A DNA stretch of 64,000 bases from Limnomonas spitsbergensis (taxonomy: Eukaryota > Chlorophyta > Chlorophyceae > Chlamydomonadales), in NCBI GenBank assembly GCA_037349105.1, contig JAYJMM010000017.1:1984001-2048000 (forward strand), written 5' to 3'. Position 1 is the first letter of the stretch; each line of letters begins with the position of its first letter. Made by a program: the position numbers and the translations under genes. Below, piece by piece: positions 34,290 to 45,256 of the stretch. The notes beneath the pieces were generated by a model that saw only the letters and a list, made by a program, of their open reading frames with translations, had not been told where the DNA came from and searched no databases.

Positions 34290-34660
34290 TTAACGGGCCT
34301 GCGCGGAATAACACGTGGTATATTGGTTAATCATTTTATCATTTAAGGGTCCCCGCGCTAACTAAATAATTAAATTCCGGACTTTTGCTGGTGAGCACTG
34401 GTACAGTAAAAAATCCCCACACATTCCCACACCGGTACACAAATTCTTTGAATCATGCTCTGCGTTCCCATCTACCCTTGTAGTTGCTATGCCCTATCTC
34501 GACGGCATAGCGCCAGCTTTTCATGAAAGAGGCTTTGCCGATTATCTACAACTATTGATGGCCCCTGGCTTACTAAAAACTACTTTTGGCCATGCGGTTA
34601 CAGAACTTCTTATTAACTGCCTCACGCAAAGGCAGAATACATTGATGGGTACTTGTATGG
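34290..34660 (+). repeat. Dispersed repeat family X, copy 1, with conserved short open frame
   Basis: The segment is related to 53,520-53,935 on the opposite strand. Shared blocks include GGAATAACACG, TTAATCATTT...ATCATTTAAGGGTC and GTTGCTATGCC. The frame starting MPYLDGIAPAF (34,489) aligns with MPYLAGVEPVF in the other copy and continues with shared LMAP, FG.A and CLT.RQ residues. Similarity at the protein level despite DNA divergence suggests an element-encoded peptide. The function is unknown. Confidence 0.6.
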
Positions 34661-34666
34661 GTACAA

Positions 34667-34986
34667 GTCAATGCCGTTACATCTCTGGGCCCAGCTGAGA
34701 AAGGCTCGGCCGCGCGGTCCCCCAACAGTGAAGAGAGGAACACAAACGAGAAGAATATGCTCCTCCCCCCCAAAAGGAAAGACAGAACTCTAACAAGCAT
34801 GTCCTTGTTCGTGCCGGTCCTCAAGTAGGCAGAGCACTTGACAATGCAACATGAGATACATTGGCCTTTCTTCGGTTCCTTTTCCCCTCTCGTCCTTTTA
34901 GTTTATTCTTTTCACCCATCTGAACAGTTGGGCGCCTGCGCGGCCGAGTCTTCTTGAGCATGGCCCAGCGGTGTAATGTCATTGAC
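34667..34986. mobile_element. MITE-like element, duplicated copy
   Basis: It is identical in structure to the element at 77-396 and was copied with the segmental duplication rather than inserted independently. Confidence 0.7.
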
Positions 34987-36130
34987 TTAACAGTGCAACA
35001 TGATATAGATTAGCCAGATAGCATCTTGTTATCATGATTTGCTGAGCAAATCATGAACATAACACTGCTGGGCCATGCTGAAAAGGCGCGGCCGCGTGGG
35101 AGCCCAACTAACTGGTCAGAAGGAAAAGAGACTTAAGGCCGAGCAAAAGAAATTGCCATGAGGTGCCCACATTGATAACTTATGTAAGTCTGAGTTGGCA
35201 AGTTACCTCGAGTGTTTCAGATTACTTATAACATGTCTCGCTCAACTAATTTCACATGCTGATAGTCCACAGCCGCCGAGCCGTTTGAGCAGGTCTCATA
35301 CATCTAATTCATTAACATGTCACGGGGCATCTCTTGCGTAACTGAAGAGGTCGACATGATTCTTTGCTCCGAGCATCCCCTCGGTTTACTGTCCCAATTA
35401 CAGAGTGCACAAATCGGTATGTGTCAACGGGCGCATGCATGTACCATCATGCAACAGGTTATGTGATGAAAGTCATGGGTATGGCGCTCGCAAGCTGTCA
35501 CCCTAGATAGTTACAAGGTTATGTACCTAGGCTGCACCTAGGAAATCCTATTGATGTTAGAAATACCGTGAGAGCGCCAATTACGAAGCCTGACATCGCA
35601 AAAGTATTTCTCTAGAAAGAAGATGCACACAACTAAGCATTTTGCTGGGCCCACTCTCCATTCACATCCTGGTACCAGTTTTCACATTCAGGTCTGTATA
35701 AAACGTCAGCTGAGCTGCATATGCCATGAATACCATTTTCCCTGGCATCATGCATAACGATGTGTTAGCCAGAGCAAACATGCGCGATCAGTTTGATGTA
35801 GTGGAGGTCACTTAACTTAGACGGCTCCTGCTATATTTCAGCCACGCGCTAGCGTCATATGACATTTTAACTACTCTCCTACCACATTTCATCAAGTAAT
35901 TGCCAGCTACATTTACCATTCACTGCTGGCTCCAAATCCCTTAACCCAACAAAAATAGGAACAATAGTCAAACGAAAAAACTCGCCCCCCAGGGGGGGGT
36001 GGTAACGTAACAGGAGTACAGCCAAGGCCGCGACCACACCACGCATGACCATATTGCAGTCCGCACTGAAGGGCTAATGGCACATAACGTCCTGAATAGT
36101 TATTTCTTCCCAGATCCCCAGTATGCGACT

Positions 36131-39100
36131 TCATGCGGCAGGTCCACGCGGACATGGTTGCGTGGACGGTGGCGGCGGAGCCTGCCTTTTGTAGCTTGTG
36201 TGGGTGTCAACGTGGGTGCCAGCCTCAAGGTTCACTTCGCAATGGTCGACGGGAGACTGGGCGTGGCCTGCATTCGATGGGGACCAATGCGTGGACGGTG
36301 GCGAAGGGGCAGCGCGGTAGACAGTGTACACATCCATGGCGCCCTTGCCAGCCTCCATGGGCAAGTTCTTGTCTGCAATTTCTTCCGCATTGGCGTCGTC
36401 CTCCTTCTTCTTCTTTGCCGCCTGCTCCACCGCCCATTCCGTAAAGTATGCTACGTTGAAGACCCTGTCCCACATCGTTGGCTCGTTGTGGACGTACTGC
36501 CCAACAACCTTGCAGTACACCAGGGCACCTGTATCCAGTGAAGGTGGGCAATTTTTCTAATCAGGCGCAGTAATCCTCAGATGACGGACGGAAAAAAGTC
36601 ATACTCAGATGATTAAGCTCAGATACCACCATCAATCACTTATGGCCCACAGAGATCTGAGCACATTCTTATATTCCTTAGCCCCTAACCTTGAGACACC
36701 GACAGCCTCAGACAGTTTTTCAGTTGGACATGTATCGTTTGTGAAAGCTTTTCTTCCATCAAATATGTATGCATTTTGAAAATTAGGTGCAATTAAATAT
36801 GCATAACAGCATTCGTTGACATCGTTAACGCTATTAAGTATTTCCCTGCTACAAGTTATACGGGCCATTCGTGACCGCCCTGGACCTACATGTGCCCATC
36901 AACATGATGATGATCCAGATGTATCCGAACATGTCCACGCCCACGCCAACAGATGGCACGCCTGGCATCGTGTTGCGGATGCCAGTCATGGCAAAGAGGA
37001 GGCCGCTGAACAAGGAAGCGTCTCCAATGGCCATGGGGCGCCGTCGCATGTACAAGGCGTCCAAACCTACACAGTTCACACCATCGTCATGCATGACAGA
37101 GATGCAGCAGGCGCCACAGAATGGGTTACACCAAACACATGATGGCTAAACAAATACCCCTCCTTTGGTAGTTAGCATGCACAACTTAATTGTGCTGGCA
37201 AACCCCCGAACATTATTAGAAAATCCACCGGGGATGCTCAGACACCTTTATATCCCTTTTACCATAAATGCAGGCGAACGATCCCAGGATCCACATGAAG
37301 ATCAAGACCAACACCGCAAAGAACCTGACGAACGAAGTGCGAAACACCGTGATCTCTGTGCATGCATGGGAACACGAATAAATAAGCATGGCCCAGGAAG
37401 AGCGAACAAGTGAGGAAGCTCAATTCGCTGTTCAAGCAACAAGAAATGCAAGGTGCTTGCACATCAGACATTGGCAAAGCACACTCACGAAGTCCAACGA
37501 AGCCAGAGCCATCCAAGCTGCCTTTTGAAGGATGGGCCCACTGGACAAACGCCATGTTGGGATCAGACAACGGCTCAACCTATGGAATCCAGGAAGCAAA
37601 GCATGTAATCTGGTAAGGTGTAAACAGGTGTGGGAAAGAAATGGCATGATCACATGCAATCATGCAGTTTCTTGATTGTTATACTCAGCTCTTAATTAAG
37701 CTCCAGCACATGCCATGTGAGACCACTTTTTGGTTTAATTTGTTTCTCTGAAAATGGCTACATAACTGTGTCTGGCCGAGGGGGCCTGGTCTGGCAGACC
37801 CTGCTGTCCAGGCCACCGACATGGGCTGGCCAGTCAAGGTTTGGTCCCAACTAATCCTGAGGTGGCCGCCCATGGGATGTGCCCCAAGAGTTGGCCTGGT
37901 GAGCACTATAGAGCAGTGCTGGATACATAACGTGCCTACCGTATAGTCCCAGCCCACAGCCAGGATTCTCAGCCTGAGCAGCAAGGCCATCCTCCAGGTA
38001 CGCTGGCTTGCGCCGCTGGCCAATGGTGTAGGCACCAGGGCAGTCGAGACCCTACACAGGTTAGGTTTGAAGTATAAATAAAAAGGCTGTCGAGAACTGA
38101 AGGGTTGAGGGTTGAGGGTGCAGGGCTGTCATTGCAATGTAGGGGTCAGGGTTAGGGACGTAGTGTTGAGGATACAGGGCTGTGGAGTGTCAGGAGATCC
38201 TGAAGGATGTAGAATTTAGGATACAAGGTAAGACATCTTCTGGCCTCTGTAAGGCTAAGGTTCCAGGCTTTTAAAGTTAAGGGTTAAGGGTCCTCAAAAT
38301 CCTGTAGGATTTTGAGGGCCCCTAAGGTAAGTGAGAGCGTGTGGTTCATAGATGTTTGCCATCCAGACCCTGCAGCAAGAGGGGGAATAGGCTCATGAGA
38401 GTGACTGTCATGAGCCTGTGGCTGGAAACTGAAGCCATCTATCTAGCCAGGCTCCCACCGAGGCATAGTCGCCTCGCAAACTGCATAAACACGCAGCTCA
38501 ACCCCAGTTCATCACAAGGGGCATAGGGCAAGGATCGTAACTGTAGAGACTTCAAAGCCAGGGTAAGTGGAATGAACGTGTACCACGTAGGTGGCCATGA
38601 TGAGCAGAGGCACTTGGGCCTACTCACTCAATGTTCGCCGTATACGTGTCGAAGGGGTAGTAGTACAAAGACATCACCACTTTTAAGGCCACAGTGGCTG
38701 GCTTGGACAGGGCGCCATCTCCGGCCTTCATGTTAAATCCGCCGGTGGCTCCCAGTCCCGTGAGAATTTGAGTCTGCAGCACCACCCCGGGCAGGCTGAC
38801 GCTGAGGCGCTTGCGATCCATGATGCCAAAGGGGTAGTAGTTGTCGCTGTATGGTGTGACTTGGACGGAGAAGGTGGCCTCACCATTCTGCATGCAACCA
38901 AGGGCAGGGCACACCATCTCATGCATACAGGAGGGGCAAACACGAAGATCTGCGTCTACATTACGAGATGTTGCTAATTGCTAAACAGTGGTAGATCATT
39001 GCAACATGTGATGTTGTTGCTATCATTGCAGCCCAGGAGCCTTTTTTGACAGGGCCAAGCAGGGCAAATCAATACCTGGTTTCTTGTCTCCTACCTGGGG

Positions 39101-41612
39101 GAAACCCTGGATGGACCCGCTACTAGGGCTCGCAAAGATCTGCCTAACGAAATAAAGGCATTACTGCCGAGGTAGCACGATCTGAATATGATATGGTACT
39201 ATATGACATGACAAGGTGTTTTGACCATATCAAATGTTTTAATGTTTCAGTCAAGGACTAAATTTGAGCCCCGAAACTGCAGAATTTACAAGGACATGCC
39301 CTTGCATTCGATATTTACATTATTCCCATGCATTGGGCAAGTGTCACATTGACCCAAATCACATGCTAGAATACATAGCACCGACATGGGCACATGGCTG
39401 CATGCATGCAGCATGCCTACCCTCCTACAGAACCCTACAGCCCAAGGGTAACTAACCCGCTCCCATGCATCCACATCTTCCATGGTAAATGCTTCACGTG
39501 TTACACAAGCTTGCGACAACTAGGCCCGTCATGGCGTAGAACAGTATGCATGGCCCGAGAGCCTTCCCAACCCCTCACCAGTTCATCATACCCATGCCCA
39601 TGCATGGGGTGGCTGATACCATATAATTTCACATTTTACTATATCGCTGATATGATATGATATGATGGCCTCGGAGGTCACATTGTGCTACCTTGATTAG
39701 TTGATTCTCGCCTCTCCGGAATTCCTAGCACTCACATCGACATCCATCTTACTGAGCGCCATGTCCATCTTGACGTAACCTGCAAGGCCCTACAGTAATG
39801 AAGGGCAGAGGAGTGTTAATTGATGCTTTATGAGCAGATCTTAGGGAAATTTTCCAAGACCTCCCTGACCTCCCTGCGCAAAAGAAACGAAAAGTCAGGC
39901 CCACTGTCTATGGCAGGCTCATTGTCATGGCAGCCACCTAGATTAGGAAAGGAGTTTATAACTGTTATCTCAATCTCATATGTTTACCACCAAAACCCAC
40001 CTGATTCTTCGAGATTTCAAGAAAAAGTAGTCTGTTTTCTTCCGCAGGGGTTATCAGAGGTGGGTCCTGGGTTGGGCCTGTATTCGTGACTCCGTAATCA
40101 GAAGTAGAGTAGTCCACGTAGTAACTCGAATAATCATCTAAGCCAGCATGTAGACAGGAGGACAAACAGCAAACTGAGATGGGCTTGCTCTCTAGTCAGG
40201 GCTTAAGTAGGGAATAAGTAAATATTTCTGGGATTCTGGTCAGAAATAAGCCCTCAATATAGAAGAGCCACACCTAGTTCACTTCGCCGTTTCGGATGGT
40301 TGGTTCGGCGTCAGAAAGCCCTCTTGCGGGAAGCAAAGTTTGGCGAAACCTATGCGAAACCAACCGCACTGAAACTGGGGGTCGGACCCCAGGTTGCGAA
40401 ACCGTGCGAAACCGAGGTACCAAACCAGCCAAACTCAGCCAAACCAGCCAGGTGTGGATCCGCTCTAATCCCTGGTCAAAATCCTGGAGGAGGTTCGATG
40501 GTTCAGAGCTCGTGATCTTCAGCAAGTGAGGAAGGCATGCATTGCACTCGGTGATTCCCTCTTGATGTCAGCTTGAATCAAGCGCTGGTTTCAGTGGCTT
40601 GATTCAAGCAACAACCCGCTTGATCTCCGGTTTGATTCAAGACCATGTTTCAGGCAGTATATGTTTTGATTCAAGCGGATTGCATGCGGCCCCATGTTAC
40701 CGACGCTTGTCCTACAGGAGTGCTTGGCCATTGATTGCTTGGCTGCCCCTAAGCGAGTCCATGATTGCGCGATGCAATGATTCATGCATGGCTAACAGCA
40801 TTTACCAGAATTTGAAGCTAAGTACAAATACCATACGTTGGCTTATGTAAGGCATATTGGTGCTCTGATCTTGCAAGAAGTCTTCGGCAGCTTGAATCCA
40901 GTCGGCCGGGAGTGAGGCCGTTGGCACATCACCGAATGCGATGGAAGCCACCTGCACGTATATATAGGTATACAACAAGAAACGAAATGCTTAGATTTCT
41001 TTGGCTATATTCTGTCAGCCAGTCTATTGAACATGCTGCAAACACGTATGATAATCTATAGGCAAGGCCATGCAGCCAAGTTGATGGACGGAAGTAGGTA
41101 GATTACTACTTCGCCTTCAGTCAGTCCCTCCAGTCATGCTTGCCGCCCTGCTTTCTCACCTGTCTGCATCTCTTGGTTTGGGCTGCCAAGTAGGTATCGA
41201 GGGTTGTCTGATTGTCCGCGGTCAATGGCTTTCGGGACGAAGTAGTAGATAAGCCAGCGGCCGTGCGAAATACACTGGTGGTCGATGAATCATCCGCTGA
41301 GTTCGAAATGGTATCAATGTCCTCGGGAATGGCGTCCAAAGCGCAGTTGTACTGATACTTCAGGTTCAGGAGGTCCCGATCTCTGCCGGCAGACAGATAG
41401 ACCGGCAAAAAGATAGCGAAGACGGGAATGGCCATGAGCGTCACTACGAGGACGGGCAGGATGAAGTCTCGTGGAATGACGCCGGTCTCCTTCTTCTCTT
41501 TCTTGTCCTCAGCCTTCTTTTCAGCCTCAGCATCCTGGTTAGCCTCCTTGATCGCATCTTTCATGGACTGCTTAAAATTTTCTGGCGCGGGCTTGTCTTT
41601 ACCATTCTCCAT
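36131..41612 (-). CDS. DUF4436-like multipass membrane protein, copy 2 (10 exons, ~656 aa)
   Basis: Exons: 41612-41160, 40951-40806, about 40187-40001, 39789-39736, 38887-38628, 38051-37940, 37579-37489, 37355-37263, 37066-36890 and 36528-36131. The total is 1,971 nt and all phases close. Relative to copy 1 it has in-frame insertions of 3 nt (exon 2) and 6 nt (exon 3), a few amino-acid changes, and a 32-bp deletion in exon 10 near 36,158. That deletion shifts the frame and replaces the last ~28 residues with a short CPRGPAA end. Membrane segments and the YPFD region are preserved. The duplication border removes all native sequence beyond ~20 bp upstream of the ATG, so the original promoter is missing. 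The gene may be silent or use a new promoter. Confidence 0.72.
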
Positions 41613-41631
41613 GCTTTTACTGTTCTCTCCA

Positions 41632-42535
41632 TGCTTTTACTGTTCTCGGGGTCGTGGTGTAACGTACACGTAGTTGCTATTGCCCCCCCCTGGGCGGCCG
41701 AAGGTCGTGGGGGCGAAGCTCCCAGGGTCGCCCCGCAGTCAGGTCTCCCATAACTCGTATGTACCGCGAGGGGGGTATACAGTATGTACCGCAAGGGGGA
41801 TACTCATATGAACCCACGTCAAGGGGCAGGGTTCGGCAGGACGCACAGTTTCGCCCTAAAAGAGATCGCTCAATTAATATATACACGTGTGCATATTTAA
41901 CACGCTGAAATTGAGGCGTATGCCGGAGATCGGCGAATCGACTTCAGAGGAGGCACTGGAGACACGAGAGGACCTCATCAAGCCCGGGAAGTGTCTAGAC
42001 GAGGTTCCAATTTAATCGGGAAAGCTGCTGACTACTTCAACGCCAGGGGGCGAGCGCTGCTCCTCTGCTACTGTGGTATTGGCGCTTCGCCTTGCTGACA
42101 ATCTGCCGGCGTTTGTAAAGAGTGCCTTCGAGAATTTAGCGGAGAATTAAGTGCGGAATCTATGAAGACACTGTAAAGAAGGCGTCTTAGCGAAGGTCAC
42201 TTGCCCTTCAAGGACGCTAGGACAGCTAGCAGGGACAGCTAGCAGGGATGGCACTACAGTTCATCCCTGCAGCATTCGAGCTACTTCGGATGATAAGTGG
42301 CATGAACAAGGTAGCTTTGAGGAAACGAAGGCATGGTGACAGGATCATCAGTGGCAGCATCAGTGAGAGTGGGCAAGATGACATGGCATTAGATGCATCT
42401 GTGTCTGTCTCACCAGCCAGATCCAACTCGGGGAGGACAGATGGGGCTGAAGGAGTGATAGGAGAGGGACATACTGAGCCCAACTCACCCTAACTCACCC
42501 CAACAAACAGCAAATCACCACTCATGCATGCACTT
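41632..42535. other. Junction region after the duplication; no clear gene
   Basis: It begins with a fragment of dispersed family D (41,685-41,745: a C-run, then GTGGGGGCGAAGC). There is a short tandem GACAGCTAGCAGG at about 42,225-42,250. An 81-codon plus frame at 42,248-42,493 (basic centre LRKRRHGDR, then acidic/Ser-rich) is weakly protein-like but unrecognised. Confidence 0.4.
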
Positions 42536-43120
42536 GATCAGCATTTCAGCTTGACGCGCGCGCGCTCCCGGCTAACTTTGAGGCCAGTCCTCCCCTGTAA
42601 GCAGAACCAACATTTTCAGATTTGTTTACAATCGTCACTGTTTTTGTACTCAGAAGGGCCTGAGCTGATTCTGCTAAATTCAGGTCATTGTGGCAACTTA
42701 ATTTTTGTGACAGCCCAGTCCCTCACTTCGCCCTTCGATGCGCGCTCCCGGCTAGCATTGAGGCCAGTCCTCTGGTGGGCAGGACAACATTTCCAAATTT
42801 GTTGGAAATAGTCACCGTTTTTGTGTGCCCAGAAGGGCCTGAGCTGATATTGCTAGATTCAGGTCATTGTGGCAACTTTATTTTTGTGACAGCCCAGTAT
42901 CTCACTCTGCCCTCCAGCGCGCGCTCCCGGCTAGCCTGAAGGCCAGTCCACTAGTTGGCAGGACCAACATTTTCAGATTTGTTGGGATAAGCCACCGATT
43001 TGTTGTGCTCATATGCTGATTCTGCTAGATTCAGGTCACTGTGGCACTTTATTTTTGTGATTGTGACAGCTCAGTCCCTCACTTTGCCCTTCGGCACGCG
43101 CTCCCGGCTAGCTTTGAGGC
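42536..43120. repeat. Tandem array A, ~170-181 bp unit, about 3.3 copies
   Basis: The marker GCGCTCCCGGCTA occurs near 42,562, 42,742, 42,922 and 43,090. Units share TGAGGCCAGTC, ACATTTTCAGATTTGTT, CTGAGCTGATTCTGCTA and GATTCAGGTCATTGTGGCA. Copies differ by several substitutions and small deletions, so the array is not very recent. Confidence 0.9.
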
Positions 43121-43129
43121 CAGTCTTCT

Positions 43130-43950
43130 AGGTTGAATTAGGACATTTGCTGTTGAGTCCTAGCTTAATTAGTATATGATTAGGGAATTTCCAAACTTTC
43201 ATCATGAACAGACTTATAAGGAGTCAGCTTAGAAATGCGAAGTCCGATGGGCATGCAATCATGGGTAGGTGGGCTGGTCATCAAAGAAAATTAAGAACAT
43301 CCGGTCGGAAGAGTTGAATTAGAACATCTGCTCTTGAACTTAGCTTAATTCGTATATGATGAGTGCATTTCACAACTTTCATCCTGAACAAATTGGAAAG
43401 GGGTCAACTGAGAGATGTTAAGTCCGATCAGCATGCGATCATGGGTGGGTGGGCTGGTCATTACAGAAAATTAAGAACAGCCTGTCGGAAAGGTTGATTT
43501 ATGACATCTTCTCTTGAACCTAGCTTGATTAGTATATGATTAGGGGATTTCCAAACTTTCATCATGAACAGACTTAAAAGGGGTCAACTGAGAGTTGCGA
43601 AGTCCGATCAGCATGCGATCATGTGTAGGTGGGCTAGTCATTGCATAAAATTAAGATCGGCAGGTCGGAAATGTTGAATAACGATATCTGCTCTCGAAAC
43701 TAGCTTAATTAGTACATGATTAGGGTATTTCCAAACTTTCATCATGAACAGACTTAAAAGGGATCAACTGAGAGATGCGAAGTCCGATCATCATATGATC
43801 ATAGGAAGGTGGGCTGGTCATAACAGAATATTAAAAAACTGCTGGTCGGAAAGGTTGAATTACGATATCTGCTGTTGAACCTAGCTAACCGTAATTAGTA
43901 TATGATTAGGGGATTTCCAAACTTTCATCATGAACATACTCATGGCGTCG
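43130..43950. repeat. Tandem array B, ~180 bp unit, about 4.5 copies
   Basis: The marker CCAAACTTTCATCATGAACA (or a close variant) occurs at intervals of about 180 bp near 43,190, 43,371, 43,551, 43,732 and 43,917. Units also share TAGCTTAATTAGTATATGAT and GCGAAGTCCGAT...ATGCGATCATG. The sequence is unrelated to array A but has almost the same period. Confidence 0.9.
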
Positions 43951-43970
43951 GCTGAGAGATGTCTCTGACT

Positions 43971-44220
43971 GCGCCCCGTGTCCTTCCGTCCGTCCGTCAG
44001 TCCGTCAGTCAGTCCGCCTGATGTTTCTGGAACGTCCCGGAAGCTGTATGCGCTACAGCGCAAATCAACCGGCTATATTAATTAAGGTTATTCCTCTCAG
44101 ACCTCAGAGGCCGTGGTGCAGAAATGAGAAGCTCAGCTACCAAGGCTGGATCTCACAGCGGATGACCTGAAGTGTCACGCGATGACGCGACAGCTGCAAC
44201 TTCGCCTCTCTACGCGCGAT
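43971..44220. repeat. Dispersed repeat family D, copy 2
   Basis: It matches 19,815-20,046 from CGCCCCGTGTCCTTCCGTCC to CTCTACGCGCGAT, in the same orientation. The main difference is expansion of a GTCCGTCAGTCAGTCC simple repeat. It interrupts array B at its right end. Confidence 0.8.
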
Positions 44221-45256
44221 TCGAAGCGCATCATTACCAACACGCACTTGGACAGCGATTGAGTTGTGACTATATTTTGAAATCCTGTAACATGGCAAGA
44301 GGGTTTTCATGGGGTCCAGCAGGTGACACCGTCCACACCTGCACCTGCCCTCTGAAAAGTCACATACCCTATCTACTGCTCTGCCGTTTTTCATGCTGCG
44401 CAACAGCAACTCTGATTGCTTGTCCTACATGACTAACAGCACGCACTGCAGCACATTTATGATTACGTGCGGTCGTTGCGCATGAGCGAGGGCGGGGGGC
44501 TGCAACCCACAGCAGGGAGCTGCTTGGCGATGCAATCAATGGCAGGGAGCTCCACATACGGGGGGCATTGAGCATCAGGGCAGTGCAAAGCAACGGCAAT
44601 CACGGTGCACAAACAGGCGAGCGCTACACATATAAGCGGGTTGCAGAGGATGCGGGTGGGCATTGCTACGATTACCGGCAGAGACTTCGATAGTTGTGCA
44701 TGCAAGTGCTTTACAGAGCATGCAGGTGGGACACTGCAATCACCAGCATGCCGTTGCACACGGGTCAGGCGCTTTGCATATTATTTGGGCACTGCAGCCA
44801 TTACCAGGGCGTGGCGCACACGGGCACCTGGGCGGGCGCTGTGCACGAGGATAAGGCGCTGTGCATGCATGTGGCGCTTTGCAGTCTGCTGAGGTGCTCC
44901 ACACACTGGCAAGGCATGGTGCTGTGTGGTTAGGGGTTGTGCATGCGGCCAATTGGCCATGCACCTACCGGCAGAATAGAGCAAGCCAGCAGCAACCAGC
45001 AGGGCATACATGGCATTGTATACGTGGCAAGATGCATGTAAACATTGAATCATACGAAAGCGAAGCGCATAAATTCTTGGGCTGGCTGTCCTATATCCTA
45101 AGCGTATGACCTTAAGAAAGCTCTTATGTGGTACATACAAAGAAATCTGGTATACGCACGGTTTTAGAGTTTGAGTGACAGACGTAAATGGGCACAAAGA
45201 AATCTGGTATACGTACGGTATAAGAGTTTGAGTGACAGACTTATCGCCCACAATAA
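44221..45256. repeat. Irregular GC-rich repeats and a 60-bp direct duplication; no gene
   Basis: From 44,500 to 44,900 short motifs such as GCGCTTTGCA, GGGCATTGC, CATTACCAG and CATGCAGGTGGG recur irregularly, which keeps several frames open. At about 45,138-45,241 a unit starting ACAAAGAAATCTGGTATACG and ending GAGTTTGAGTGACAGAC is present twice at 60-bp spacing. Confidence 0.6.

Larger units (their letters stand above)
34591..41631. repeat. Segmental duplication, copy 2
   Basis: This is a direct repeat of 1-7,217, offset by about 34.4-34.6 kb. It carries the same MITE (34,667-34,986) and the second DUF4436-like gene. The right border, 41,612-41,651, shows a 20-bp tandem repeat (CCATGCTTTTACTGTTCTC) and then unrelated sequence, so the break lies about 20 bp upstream of the gene's start codon. 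Confidence 0.95.
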
